DNA of 64,000 bases from Salinibaculum litoreum (GCA_009789175.1 CP046866.1:1674001-1738000), one strand, 5' to 3'; positions 1 through 9,021 are shown, numbered from the stretch's first letter. Numbers and translations: made by a program. Notes: generated from the sequence alone by a model not told the origin.

Positions 1-214
1 GCATATTGAGGTCGAGCAAGACGAGGTCCGGCCGGGGCTCGTCGGCGTACTCGCCCTCCTGACGGAGGAACTTGATGGCCTCGGCGCCGTCGTTGACCAC
101 GTGCAAGTTGTTCAGAATATTCCCGTGGTCCAGTGCCTTCTCCGTCAGGCGGACATCACCGGGATTGTCCTCCGCGAGCAAAATCTCGATTGGTTCTCCT
201 TCGTTGGGTACCAC
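1..214 (-). CDS. CheY-like response regulator receiver (truncated by window edge)
   Basis: Reading the minus strand from a GTG at 214 gives a receiver domain of the single-domain Rcp1/CheY-like type. The first 71 residues include the acidic pair E15-D16 in [12 protein letters not shown] and the predicted phosphoacceptor D68 in [15 protein letters not shown] motif at 221-225 lies 6 nt before the GTG and supports this start. The C-terminal half lies beyond base 1. It is divergent from a membrane histidine kinase starting at 425, so the two are a likely cognate pair (inference from position). Receivers of this type usually carry no DNA-binding domain. Confidence 0.85.
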   Translation of the reverse strand, partial: MVPNEGEPIEILLAEDNPGDVRLTEKALDHGNILNNLHVVNDGAEAIKFLRQEGEYADEPRPDLVLLDLNM

Positions 215-424
215 ACTTGCCCTCCTTGGGCTTGTTGAATGGTGAACGACTGGCCTGTTAACTGTTCCGCCAGAGAAGCCATCACTGAGACTGTACGTTT
301 CCGGACTCGCCTGGGACGTGTATCGACGACCGAGCGTTCCCTGCTGTCAAACCTGCGAATGGAGACGTGCCAATCGACGCACACAGTTTTTAACTCCCCG
401 CTGTGTTTCCACACGCCAACGAGG

Positions 425-2305
425 ATGGACTTTGAGCGTATCCTGCCCGGTTTCGCTCGCAAGAGTATCATCCGCAAGTACAGTCTCCTCGTGCTGGCAG
501 TACTCGTGTTCACTGGCGCGGTAACGGCTATCATCGTCAGTGGCGTCGGTGACACCGTCCGAGACAACCGGCAAGAAGAGTTACAGACGACCGCCCAGGA
601 CGAGGCCGAGCGCCTGGGTGCCTACTACCGCGACCAGCGTGACCGGGCATCACTCGTCTCCGAAAATGGCGAATTCGAGGAGGCAACCACGACCCAGGAC
701 ATTCAGGACTCTCTGGACGCACAGCGTGAAAACTTCGAAAACAGAGAGCTAATCGCACTGCACTACGTGAACGGCTCCACGGCGACGATACGTGCAAGCA
801 CACTCGCCAACCGTGAGGGTGAGCCGGTCGGCGAGATTCCCTGGCAGGACGGACTATCCTTCGATGGTCCAAACGATGTCGCTGTCTCGAGCGTCTATGC
901 CGCACCCAGCAGGGACGCTACCTACGTTGCTTTCGCCAGTCCCGTCGAAGGCAAAGGCGACCTCCTGGTAGCCGTGTTGAATGCGACAGCACGGGGCATG
1001 TCCCTACGGGATACCGTTGCTGGTGGCTACACGCAGGTCGTCGACAGCAGAGGCGAAGTCCAGTTCGCCAACCGCCGGGCTGACGTACTCAAACCTTACG
1101 CCGAGGGTACGAACGCGACGCCACTCACGGCAGGTCTCGACGGCCAGACAGGTATCACGACCCGGAACGACCTCGTCATCGCCTACACGCCGGTCAACGG
1201 CACCGACCTCGTCGTCATCAAGCACGCTCCCGCTAAGGACGCGTACGCGCTCAGCAACAGGGTCACCGAACAACTGATTTTTCTCGTCAGTATTGTCACG
1301 CTCGGATTCGTCCTGCTCATCACCGTCGTCTACCGCGATCTCGTGGTCCCGATAGTGGACACGACCCGACAGACCCGCCGACTGGCTGCCGGCGACATCG
1401 ATGTCCATCCACCGGACGATAATCGGATCGACGAAGTCGGACAGTTCCGAGACGGCGTCCGCGAGATTGCCGGCTACCTCCGGACAACCACGACACAGGC
1501 GGAGGTGATCGCCGAACAGGACTTCGACTCCGAGGTGTTCACCGAGGAGATACCCGGCCGACTCGGTACCGCCCTCAGAGAGATGAAAACAAATCTCGAG
1601 GAGGCCATTACGGAACTCGAACAGACGGTCCAGCAACTGGAGGCGTCCAACGACCGCCTCCAGCAGTTCGCCTACGTCGCCTCACACGACCTGCAAGAAC
1701 CCGCCCGCATGGTCTCCAGTTACGTCACTCTACTCGACCGCGAGTACGGCGACCAACTCGACGAGGAGGCTCAGGAGTACATGGACTTCGCCATCGACGG
1801 CGCCGACCGCATGCAGGCGATGATAGACGGCCTGCTGGACTACTCCCGGGTCCGCACGCAAGCCGAGGACTTCGCCGAGACCGACGCCGACGAGGTGCTC
1901 TCGGAAACACTGCAGGACCTCCAGTTGCTCATCGACGACTACGACGTGACCGTGACACACGATACGCTCCCGCCGGTCGAATCCGACCGCAATCAGCTCG
2001 GACAGGTCCTCCAGAACCTCATCGAAAACGCTATCGAGCACGGCGGCGACGAGATTCACGTCGGCGCACACCGCCGCGACGGTGAGGTCGTCTTCTCGGT
2101 CGAGGACAACGGCGAGGGCATCCCCGAAAACAGGCAAGAGCGTATCTTCGAGCTCTTCGAGCAGGGCCACCGCGACAACGAAGGGACCGGCATCGGACTG
2201 GCAATCTGTGACCGCATTGTCTCCCGCCACGGTGGTAACCTGTGGGTCGACTCGGAGGAAGGCGACGGCACGACGTTCTCGTTCACGATGCCGGCCTGCG
2301 AGTGA
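425..2305 (+). CDS. Membrane sensor histidine kinase (Cache-like sensor, HAMP, HisKA, HATPase)
   Basis: The 626-residue protein has an N-terminal membrane segment (about residues 19-41), an extracytoplasmic sensor of about 240 residues, a second membrane segment (about 283-303), a HAMP-like linker, a HisKA domain with H421 in ASHDLQEP, and an HATPase domain with an N-box around N535 and a DNGEGIP box. The H-box with QEP resembles phytochrome-type kinases paired with Rcp1-like receivers, which fits the divergent receiver next door. The frame is open from 239, but the ATG at 425 is preferred: a TTTTTAA box at about 388-394 lies about 30 nt upstream, as expected for a near-leaderless haloarchaeal transcript, and the extra upstream residues look non-coding. 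The ligand is unknown. Confidence 0.9.
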   Translation: MDFERILPGFARKSIIRKYSLLVLAVLVFTGAVTAIIVSGVGDTVRDNRQEELQTTAQDEAERLGAYYRDQRDRASLVSENGEFEEATTTQDIQDSLDAQRENFENRELIALHYVNGSTATIRASTLANREGEPVGEIPWQDGLSFDGPNDVAVSSVYAAPSRDATYVAFASPVEGKGDLLVAVLNATARGMSLRDTVAGGYTQVVDSRGEVQFANRRADVLKPYAEGTNATPLTAGLDGQTGITTRNDLVIAYTPVNGTDLVVIKHAPAKDAYALSNRVTEQLIFLVSIVTLGFVLLITVVYRDLVVPIVDTTRQTRRLAAGDIDVHPPDDNRIDEVGQFRDGVREIAGYLRTTTTQAEVIAEQDFDSEVFTEEIPGRLGTALREMKTNLEEAITELEQTVQQLEASNDRLQQFAYVASHDLQEPARMVSSYVTLLDREYGDQLDEEAQEYMDFAIDGADRMQAMIDGLLDYSRVRTQAEDFAETDADEVLSETLQDLQLLIDDYDVTVTHDTLPPVESDRNQLGQVLQNLIENAIEHGGDEIHVGAHRRDGEVVFSVEDNGEGIPENRQERIFELFEQGHRDNEGTGIGLAICDRIVSRHGGNLWVDSEEGDGTTFSFTMPACE

Positions 2306-2373
2306 CGCGGCGTACCCACGGGACCGACGACCGCGTCGAAACACCCACAAGTACCCACCACGTCTGCCCGGAC

Positions 2374-2736
2374 ATGGGACTTGGCGGAACTGCGAAAAAA
2401 CTCCAGAAGATCACCGACGCAGCCGAGAAGCTCTACGCGAAGATGAACGAGATTATCGGCGAGCTCAAAGCCCTCCAGACGGAGGTCGAGGACACCAGCC
2501 GACAGGTCGACCGCGTCGAGCGTGAGATGGCCGAACAGCGCGCACTCGTGGAAGCGCTGGCCGACCAGCAAGGCATCGACACCGAGGCGGTCCTCGACGA
2601 GGCCGACCTCCCGCCCGAACCCGAATCTGCAGCGGACAGCCAGGAGGCTACAACCGATGGCACCGGCGGAGGCGAAACTCCAGAGTCGAAAAGTGGGGCC
2701 GAAACGGAGGCCGCGGACGCCGCTACCGGCGAGTAA
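2374..2736 (+). CDS. Haloarchaeal coiled-coil protein (DUF5798-like)
   Basis: The 120-residue acidic protein has a long predicted coiled coil over about residues 5-70 (heptad-like KKLQKITDAAEKLYAKMNEI, continuing to the RQVDRVEREM segment) followed by a low-complexity Ser/Thr/Glu/Gly tail. It has no signal peptide or membrane segment. I recall this sequence pattern as the haloarchaeal DUF5798 family, whose function is unknown; the name is from memory. It ends exactly where the convergent CoA-binding gene ends (stop codons adjacent at 2734-2739), so the two transcripts must overlap at their 3' ends. Confidence 0.75.
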   Translation: MGLGGTAKKLQKITDAAEKLYAKMNEIIGELKALQTEVEDTSRQVDRVEREMAEQRALVEALADQQGIDTEAVLDEADLPPEPESAADSQEATTDGTGGGETPESKSGAETEAADAATGE

Positions 2737-3144
2737 TCAGAACAGGCGCTGGTGTTCGACTTTCAGACACTTGTCCTGGACGAACCGCTTGCCAGCTTCC
2801 TCGACACGTTCGCCGGCCTCGTCATGTCGAATCCCGAGCTGGAGCCAGACCGTATCGACATCGTCGCGGTCGAGTGACGCATCCACAATCTCGGGGACTT
2901 CCTCGCTCGGCCGAAACACGTCGACCATATCGATGTCTTCCTCAACGTCGGCAAGGGAATCGTAGGCGCGCCGGCCGAATACCTCCTCAGCGTACGGGTT
3001 GACAGGTATCACGTCGTAGCCTTGATTCAGCATGTACTGCGGGATGTCGTGGGCGGCTTTGCCGGCTGTCGTCGAGCAACCGACGACGGCGATGGTATCG
3101 AGGCCGAGTATCTCCTGAAGTTCGTCATCAGATTCGACTGGCAT
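2737..3144 (-). CDS. CoA-binding domain protein (YccU-like)
   Basis: The 135-residue protein is a single Rossmann-type CoA-binding domain. It has the glycine-rich loop VVGCSTTAGKAAHDIP near residue 20, the VIPVNPYAEEVFGRRAY motif and a C-terminal segment RFVQDKCLKVEH typical of the family. Proteins of this size are stand-alone relatives of succinyl-CoA synthetase alpha N-domains; their substrate is not established. The frame extends to 3171, but the internal ATG at 3144 gives the canonical family N-terminus (MPVESDDELQEIL). It is convergent with the coiled-coil gene with no spacer. Confidence 0.85.
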   Translation of the reverse strand: MPVESDDELQEILGLDTIAVVGCSTTAGKAAHDIPQYMLNQGYDVIPVNPYAEEVFGRRAYDSLADVEEDIDMVDVFRPSEEVPEIVDASLDRDDVDTVWLQLGIRHDEAGERVEEAGKRFVQDKCLKVEHQRLF

Positions 3145-3176
3145 ACTCACACATCGTCGATCAGAGCCCAAAAGAG

Positions 3177-3803
3177 TCAGGGCGTCGCACTGGTGCCAGG
3201 AAGTTGCACGGAGATGTCACGGGCCTCGTCTACCTCGACGATGCCGTCGAACAGCTGTTTCATCGTGTTCATCGCCTCGGCGTCGTGGGCCGTCGAATCG
3301 ATGATGTGAATGCCGATGGCGTCAGCGTCCTCGATGCGGCTGGTGAACACGTGCATGAAGCGAAACACCGTCTGGAGGTCGGAGTACATCAACAGCGAAG
3401 AGAGAGAGTCGACCAGAACGCGGTTCCGACGGACGCCACGCTCGCCGTAAAACTCCTCGATGAACTCGGAGAATTTGATACCGATGCCGGTCATATCGAC
3501 CGGCGAGGACGCGTATTTCACCAGTTCCGTGTCCGAGGCCGACCGTCCCTGGTGTTGGGTCACACAGTCGACGACACCGACATCAGCATCGTCGGGATTG
3601 GTCAACCGCGAACGGTAGTCCGCGAGAACGCGGTCGGAACTGTCACGGGTCGTGACGATGACTGACCCCTCGCCGTCTGCAGCACCGTGTGCGAGCACAT
3701 CCATCGCCAGCCGGCGCTTTCCTGTCAACGGCGGTCCCGAAACGAGGATGTTCGTTCCGGGGTCGACGGACGTGTTGTCGAAGTCAAGACCTAGATTATA
3801 CAT
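3177..3803 (-). CDS. RAD55/KaiC-like ATPase domain protein with altered Walker A
   Basis: The 208-residue protein resembles single-domain archaeal RecA/KaiC-superfamily proteins: a P-loop-like GPPLTGKRRLAM (residues 23-34), a Walker B-like strand VLVDSLSSLL, and a KaiC-like FMHVFTSRIEDADAIGIH segment. The Ser/Thr that follows Lys in a canonical Walker A is Arg30 here, so nucleotide hydrolysis may be weakened or lost (inference). The ATG at 3803 is chosen over the upstream frame start because MYNLGLDFDNTS begins the conserved region. Haloarchaea encode many such proteins near signalling genes; no substrate is known. Confidence 0.75.
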   Translation of the reverse strand: MYNLGLDFDNTSVDPGTNILVSGPPLTGKRRLAMDVLAHGAADGEGSVIVTTRDSSDRVLADYRSRLTNPDDADVGVVDCVTQHQGRSASDTELVKYASSPVDMTGIGIKFSEFIEEFYGERGVRRNRVLVDSLSSLLMYSDLQTVFRFMHVFTSRIEDADAIGIHIIDSTAHDAEAMNTMKQLFDGIVEVDEARDISVQLPGTSATP

Positions 3804-3932
3804 GGAAATTTCCCCGCCATACCCTCTGTGGCGTGCGTATGATGAACGTACTCCGCATGACATAAAGCATTTTTCGTCCCGACAGTGAAATCGGGGAGTT
3901 TTTACTTGGACACCAGCAACGGGAGAGTGCGG

Positions 3933-4005
3933 GCGCTTAGCTCAGCTTGGACAGAGCACTTGGCTTCGGACCAAGATGCCGCGGGTTCAAATCCTGCAGC
4001 GCCCA
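3933..4005 (+). tRNA. tRNA-Arg (anticodon TCG)
   Basis: The 73-nt cloverleaf has a 7-bp acceptor stem GGGCGCT/AGCGCCC, D-arm AGCTCAGCTTGGACAGAGC, anticodon stem CTTGG/CCAAG with loop CTTCGGA (anticodon TCG, reading CGA), and T-arm GCGGGTTCAAATCCTGC. The discriminator base is A and CCA is not encoded. An AT-rich box (AGTTTTTACTT, about 3896-3906) sits about 28-30 nt upstream, consistent with an archaeal TATA element. The gene is followed by a decayed segment. Confidence 0.95.
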
Positions 4006-4577
4006 TGCTGTTGCGACCCGTTCCGGATACAAAACTGAACAGGTAGCAGCACACTTCTCCGTCCAATATTCCGATATTTCAGGTGCTTCTGTAGCCCCCG
4101 CTAAAACGGATACCAGTAAGGGACGTAACGCGGCCCGCCGCCGTCGGGCGGTGACTCGATACAACGGCGATGCAGCATGAGCTAGGCCGCGACTACCGAA
4201 GACCTGCCCGACGACCACCCGCTGGCGCACCCGAAGGTCGGCGCATCTCTCTGAGAGTCGGTACTCGATGACGACGACACCGTGCGTTATCGGGATGTAG
4301 ACCGCCAGCAGCGAGAGGTAGACCAGACCATGTTGTCCATCCAGGCTGACTCCAGTCTCAATGTTCTTCCAGCGATGGAAGCGGACCATCCGTCGGAGAT
4401 TCGTATTTCGTGCCGGAGGGAGCCCACACCGGCCCGAACCCAATCGGGTTGGGAGACTTCCGGGAGTGGTGGGACACCGGGATGTCCGAAGCCCGGTACC
4501 GGCAGGCGACGATTCACCACGGCGACCGAACGTAAAGCCGGCTATCACCCCAACCCGCCGAGAGGGGGCAAAATAGG
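4006..4577. other. Decayed intergenic segment next to tRNA-Arg with short coding remnants
   Basis: No intact gene fits this 572-bp stretch. Short pieces look haloarchaeal in composition but break quickly: a plus-strand tail ending at a TGA at 4252-4254 (peptide EDLPDDHPLAHPKVGASL), a minus-strand hydrophobic piece at about 4260-4350 (GLVYLSLLAVYIPITHGVVV), and a plus-strand tail ending at 4535. A minus-strand frame open across the tRNA (to 3937) is not a gene because it runs through the tRNA. tRNA 3' ends are common integration sites; I found no repeated tRNA 3' end, so integration is only a possibility. Confidence 0.5.
4350..4535 (+). pseudogene. Probable gene remnant (C-terminal fragment of an unknown protein)
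   Basis: Frame +3 is open from just after a stop at 4347-4349 to a TAA at 4533-4535. The last 45 codons read as a plausible folded segment (SYFVPEGAHTGPNPIGLGDF, then REWWDTGMSEARYRQATIHH). No start codon or promoter is evident and the upstream part is missing. I do not recognise the family. It could also be a chance open frame, but its residue use differs from the Arg-rich non-coding frames around it. Confidence 0.35.
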
Positions 4578-6143
4578 CTACTGGAACCGGACTAATACCC
4601 AGTGCCTCCGATGGTTCTTCGCGGTTTTAACCACAACGTAGGACCGGTCTATCGACTGAGTGGAATTAACAACGGCGAGCTGGCCAGACTGAGCCGAGTC
4701 GAAATGTCTAGCAGGTTCGAGTCGAGAACCGGAGTAAAAGCCAAGAGGGAACAGCGAGCCAGAAATATTCGGTCCAGTGAGTAAGACTTCATTACCGTCC
4801 ATCCTGTCGTCAGCAGACTGTCCAAGCGACCGCTGTACGCCGCTCCCGCCACCATCAAGAACTGGCACCATCAACAAAATAGACCCAACAGTAACGCAGG
4901 CCAGCAGCAGTACGCGGAATACTGGTCGCAACTCAGGAGGCTGTATGCTGTCGCGAACCTCACGAAGGGGCCACGCAAGGACGATAGCAGCGCCACCGGT
5001 TACGACAACGAGAGTGTAATGAATGTTAACGGAACGGTACGAGAAGAGGAGAGTCGCTACCGTCCCGAGAACGACAGCGGCTCTCGCAGCCCCGTTGCCC
5101 ATGATGGCTATGGAGACACCCCACCCAACCAGCAAGGCCAATGGGGTGTATATCGGCATCACGTACCAGGTGTGTTCGCCGACGACCAGAACGACAACGA
5201 AGACGATGGCCGCCCACCACCACAGCCAGCAATAGAGGAACCGTTCTGCATCAGTCCCTTCTGTCCACACGGTGTATCCAAGAGGAGCAGCGACGAGCGG
5301 GAGGAGATAGAGCCATGGACCAAAGGCCCACGGAAGCATTTCCAGATACGCAAATCCGACACCGTGCGCTGCCGAACTGCCCGGTTGGACCACCTCGGTG
5401 AACAGAATCTCTTGCAAAAACAAATCGCCGTAGGTTATCCATGCAAGCACTGGCCACCAGCCACCAACCACCAGAGCAGCGCCAAGTCCAGCCAGCAGAT
5501 ACCTCAGGTCACAGTTCTTCAAAACCAGCCAGCCCAACGGTAAACCAGCCAGCACATAGAAACCGACTGCCGGCCCCTTAGCCATCGCTGCAAGGCCGCC
5601 AGCGACCCCGGCCGCCACCAGCAACCAGTCACGCGACTCGGTAACTGCAATCCAGACCAGCGCCAGCGATAGCGAGCCAAAGAACAATAGTACCGGATCC
5701 GTCCCACCGGTGCGGCCGCCGTTCATCCCTTCGAAAAGTTGGGGTGTCGTCAAGAAGACGAGTGCACTTATTCCACCAACCCGATGGGAGCGAAGCCGGT
5801 CTCCGAGTGTGTAGACGACGCCAGCAGCCCCCAAGAGGCTCAATTGGCTCGGGAGACGAATGGCTGCCTCAGTGGGACCAAGCGCGGCAATACTAACCGC
5901 CTGCAGCCAGATGACCAGGGGTGGTTTCTCCAAAAACGGATGTGGGGCCACTCCGCCGAGTCCGCCCTGTATGTGTGGATACAGGACGTATCCCTGTTCC
6001 ACCGCAAGTCGAGCGCTGGCCGCATAGATACTCTCATCGTACACCGCCAGGGAGTGTGTGACATCATACCAGTAGATGGTAGCCCAGATGACGACAGCAA
6101 CCGACAGCCAAGCAATTCTCGGTCTATACCTGGCTGCGGGCAT
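4578..6143 (-). CDS. Glycosyltransferase family 39 (ArnT/PMT-like) membrane protein
   Basis: The 521-residue protein has about 11-13 predicted membrane segments and the hallmarks of GT-C fold family 39 enzymes: an early extracytoplasmic acidic motif YDESIYAASA (about residues 36-45), EKPPLVIWLQA, and the loop MNGGRTGGTDPVLLFFGSL with a conserved Asp. Such enzymes move sugars from polyprenyl-phosphate carriers to lipid or protein acceptors on the outer face of the membrane. It stands alone, downstream of the PAS kinase and with no other glycosylation genes nearby, so the acceptor cannot be inferred. The C-terminal soluble part is short. Confidence 0.85.
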   Translation of the reverse strand: MPAARYRPRIAWLSVAVVIWATIYWYDVTHSLAVYDESIYAASARLAVEQGYVLYPHIQGGLGGVAPHPFLEKPPLVIWLQAVSIAALGPTEAAIRLPSQLSLLGAAGVVYTLGDRLRSHRVGGISALVFLTTPQLFEGMNGGRTGGTDPVLLFFGSLSLALVWIAVTESRDWLLVAAGVAGGLAAMAKGPAVGFYVLAGLPLGWLVLKNCDLRYLLAGLGAALVVGGWWPVLAWITYGDLFLQEILFTEVVQPGSSAAHGVGFAYLEMLPWAFGPWLYLLPLVAAPLGYTVWTEGTDAERFLYCWLWWWAAIVFVVVLVVGEHTWYVMPIYTPLALLVGWGVSIAIMGNGAARAAVVLGTVATLLFSYRSVNIHYTLVVVTGGAAIVLAWPLREVRDSIQPPELRPVFRVLLLACVTVGSILLMVPVLDGGGSGVQRSLGQSADDRMDGNEVLLTGPNISGSLFPLGFYSGSRLEPARHFDSAQSGQLAVVNSTQSIDRSYVVVKTAKNHRRHWVLVRFQ

Positions 6144-6360
6144 GAGTCTACGTTTCCTGTCAGTGCGTACCCGAAAAAATGGTTCGGTGGCTCAATATCC
6201 AGCTACCCAGCTAACTGGGTTGCTTTCCGGTCTCCGACGACCGAAAGACGGCACTGAGTGGGTCTGGGCAGCGTACGCCCCCACTCGAAACGGTCAGCCG
6301 CCGCTGACGTGTCGTCCACAGACACTGTCATGAGAGGCGTAGTGCAGGCAGAAATAAGAT

Positions 6361-7398
6361 TCAGTGCTGGATGTCGACGCCACGAAACTCGAATCGCGCG
6401 CCGCCGGACTCGTTGTCGGTCAGGGTAATGTTCCACTCGTGGGCTTCGGCGAGTCGCTGAACGATAGCTAGTCCAAATCCAGTTCCATCGGGAGTGGACG
6501 AGTGTCCGGGCTCGAAGACCGCATCTCGTTGGTCGTCCGGAATGCCTGGGCCATCATCGGCGATGTAAATCGTCTGCTCGTCTGCCTGGCCGACCCGGAC
6601 AGTTACGTCGTCACCGCCGTGTTCGATAGCATTTCGGAAAAGGTTCTCGCAGATGCGCTGTAGTCGGTCGGGGTCCGCGCGGATTGTACTGTCATCCTCG
6701 AACTCAAGCGTGGCTGCGGGGGCATCGACCATCTGCCAGCAGTCACGAAGCGGATTCACCAGCTTGACCCATTCCATCTCGCTCACCTGTTGGCCGTTTC
6801 GAGCGAGCGTCAGAGTATCCTCGACGATCTCTTCCATCCGGCCCAGTGCTGTCTGTAATGGAACGATGTGTTCGCTCTCACACTCCTGTTCGAGAAGTGT
6901 TGCTCGGCTCTGTGCAACGTTCAGCGGATTCCGCAAGTCGTGTGAGACGACGCTGGCGAACTCTTCAAGTCGCTCGTTCTGGTGCTGGAGTTCACGTTGC
7001 CGCCGGAGTCGCTCCGAGATATCCCGGAAGACGCCCTGCAAGAGTGGCTGGTCGTAATCCGCGTCTTCGATAGTCCATGAGTTGATTTCGATGGGTATCC
7101 GCTCGCCAGCAGCCGTCACCGCGAACAAAGGAGACCCATCGTCGAACTGTGAGACGACAGCCGGTTGATGCTCGAAGTGTGTTTCGAAGAGTTCTTTGTA
7201 CCGTTCCTGTTCGTCGGCAGGATGGAGGTCAATGACCTCCATCGAACGCAACTCCTCCTGCGTGTAGCCGAAGAACTCTTCGGCCGCTTTGCTCACGTCG
7301 ATAATCGCTCCTGTCTCGGGATTAGCAAGGACAATTGCGTCCGGCGAACTCTTGATGAACCCCCGAAGGTCCGTGTCACCCTCCGTATCAGACGACAT
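6361..7398 (-). CDS. PAS-domain sensor histidine kinase (soluble)
   Basis: The 345-residue protein has no membrane segment. An N-terminal PAS domain (about residues 10-130, ending in VFRDISER) is followed by a HisKA domain with H153 in SVVSHDLRNPLN and an HATPase domain with N-box N256 (ENLFRNAIEHGG), DDGPGIP and DGTGFGLAIV. This compact PAS-HisKA-HATPase layout is a common haloarchaeal cytoplasmic sensor. No response regulator is adjacent, so the partner is unknown. Confidence 0.9.
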   Translation of the reverse strand: MSSDTEGDTDLRGFIKSSPDAIVLANPETGAIIDVSKAAEEFFGYTQEELRSMEVIDLHPADEQERYKELFETHFEHQPAVVSQFDDGSPLFAVTAAGERIPIEINSWTIEDADYDQPLLQGVFRDISERLRRQRELQHQNERLEEFASVVSHDLRNPLNVAQSRATLLEQECESEHIVPLQTALGRMEEIVEDTLTLARNGQQVSEMEWVKLVNPLRDCWQMVDAPAATLEFEDDSTIRADPDRLQRICENLFRNAIEHGGDDVTVRVGQADEQTIYIADDGPGIPDDQRDAVFEPGHSSTPDGTGFGLAIVQRLAEAHEWNITLTDNESGGARFEFRGVDIQH

Positions 7399-7595
7399 TC
7401 AATGGTCTCCAGTTGAGTACAGCGACACATAAAGAAGTCGTAACGAACTCGTCACGGCTCGCCGTGCCGTGGATATATCCGGCCTCTCGGACAGGAACGG
7501 AGTTCCAGCCCACCGGTGCCAGAACAGACGATGTCGCTGCGAGCGACGCGAGGAACTTGAGAGGGAGACCAGCACGGAACGCAGCCGTCGTTAAC

Positions 7596-7602
7596 TATTT
7601 AT
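7596..7602 (+). promoter_or_regulatory. TATA-box candidate for the 45-residue zinc-finger gene
   Basis: TATTTAT is centred about 28 nt before the ATG at 7627, the spacing expected of a leaderless haloarchaeal transcript. It supports the small downstream gene being expressed. Confidence 0.5.
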
Positions 7603-7626
7603 GACCCGAGTGATTTAGAACTGGAC

Positions 7627-7764
7627 ATGATAGGTAAAATTCAGAGTTTTGCTTGCCAACACGAGTTTGAGATGCGATCTATTTACCCATGCGAAAACGA
7701 TATTATCGAGAAATGCGATAAGTGTGGGAAAGAGAGAAGAGGGAGTCTGGAGGCCGTTAAATGA
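7627..7764 (+). CDS. Small zinc-finger-like protein (45 aa), unrecognised
   Basis: This short reading frame lies in the 426-bp gap between the PAS kinase and the HerA-like ATPase. The 45-residue product has pairs of likely metal ligands: C10 with H12, C23, and a C32-x2-C35 knuckle (KCDKCGKERR). The gene is more AT-rich and its protein less acidic than its neighbours, suggesting acquisition by transfer (inference). Support comes from the TATA box at 7596-7602 and the clustered Cys/His residues; the short length is the main doubt. It could bind zinc and act in protein or nucleic-acid contacts; no family is recognised. Confidence 0.55.
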   Translation: MIGKIQSFACQHEFEMRSIYPCENDIIEKCDKCGKERRGSLEAVK

Positions 7765-7824
7765 GCCGGGTTCGTGGTGGGGCGCTCGACGGCTGATGAG
7801 TTCACCCACATTCTGAAGCAGCGG

Positions 7825-8880
7825 TCACCAACAGTCGCTGACGCTGGGGCTCTCACCGCCGTGGGGCGTCTCACGGGACCGTATCTGTGCGGCGTGGACT
7901 GTCTCCGTCGCGTCGTCGACGACGAGTACCTCTCCGGGGGCTGTCGGCATGCGTTCTTCGAGAGAGACGTTCATGTAGGTGGGCTGTGCGTCTGTCAATG
8001 CCTGCAGGTCGGCGCGTGCGGTCAGTCGATGAGAGACGAGCAGGTCAGACTGTGAGATTCCCACATCGGGAACGGCGCTTGGGCGCTGAGTCGCCATGAC
8101 GAGACTCACGCCAGGTGCCCGGCCGCGAGTCAGGAGCAACCGCAACGTCGACTCAGCAACCCCCTCGAAGAAGGTGTGTGACTCGTCTAGCAACACCCAC
8201 GGGAGACGGTCAATCGTCTCGTCAACCCGAGCGCGATACAGCGCCTCGCCGATACCGCGGGCAACAGCATTCATCGGCGCGGCGTCCAGTCCGGAGACAT
8301 CGACGACGGTCACCTCGTGGCTCCCAAGCTGCGCTGACGACAGCCCGTCGGAATCGAACACGTCCCACGAGTCGGCGAGGTTGAGGTGGTTGATGGCCGC
8401 ACGCGTGTCTTCCCCGGACGCGTCAGTTGTCCGGACGTGCTCGCGCATAGCCGCAAGCGTCGACTCGGCCTCCGCAGCCTGCCAGACGAGAGCGCCTGCA
8501 CCGCTTTCCGGGGACAATCCGAGCAAGGTACACCACGACCGGGGGTCGAGTGAATCCGGCGTCACTGCCGGGTCGGAAACGACCGTCGCCGGCACCGGCT
8601 CGGACGCATCGTCGGAGACACCCTCCGCGATGGTCGAAAACACACCCATGGGGTCGATGATGACCGGTGCAACGCCGCGTGTCCGTCCGAGTGCTTCTGC
8701 GATGACACCGAGCGTGTAGGACTTCCCGTAGCCCCGTTTGCCGACGACGAGCATCGCGTGAGGGGCGTCCACGTCCAGGTGCAGCGGGGCCCCCTGGCTG
8801 CCGTCAAGCGCGCGATACTGACCGAGTTGGCCCACCGGACCGGCCTCGGGCTCTCCGTCGCGACCGAGTACGAACGTCAC
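7825..8880 (-). CDS. HerA/DUF87-like P-loop ATPase
   Basis: The 351-residue protein carries a Walker A motif GKRGYGKS (residues 47-54), a Walker B motif VLLDES (229-234) and a sensor-like LVMATQRPSAVP segment (260-271), the layout of HerA/FtsK-superfamily helicase-like ATPases. It is shorter than bacterial-type HerA and lacks the usual N-terminal HAS barrel. The usual HerA partner NurA is not adjacent, so a role in end resection cannot be assumed. It is divergent from the K+ channel gene with a 141-bp promoter region between them. Confidence 0.85.
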   Translation of the reverse strand: MTFVLGRDGEPEAGPVGQLGQYRALDGSQGAPLHLDVDAPHAMLVVGKRGYGKSYTLGVIAEALGRTRGVAPVIIDPMGVFSTIAEGVSDDASEPVPATVVSDPAVTPDSLDPRSWCTLLGLSPESGAGALVWQAAEAESTLAAMREHVRTTDASGEDTRAAINHLNLADSWDVFDSDGLSSAQLGSHEVTVVDVSGLDAAPMNAVARGIGEALYRARVDETIDRLPWVLLDESHTFFEGVAESTLRLLLTRGRAPGVSLVMATQRPSAVPDVGISQSDLLVSHRLTARADLQALTDAQPTYMNVSLEERMPTAPGEVLVVDDATETVHAAQIRSRETPHGGESPSVSDCW

Positions 8881-9021
8881 ACGTGGGGGTGGTCACGCCT
8901 TCGTACTTGAATGTTGACGCGGCATGGCAGGCCGACCGAACGGGTTGGGAGACGCAACGCGGAGTCCCCGCGAGAGAAGCGACGACAGACGTTTAAATCG
9001 GGGACGCAACTGGCGACGTGT

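Noticed and set aside
3937-4548. Minus-strand open frame of 203 codons
   Set aside because: It runs through the tRNA-Arg gene and has mixed composition; at most a small part near 4260-4350 may be a remnant.
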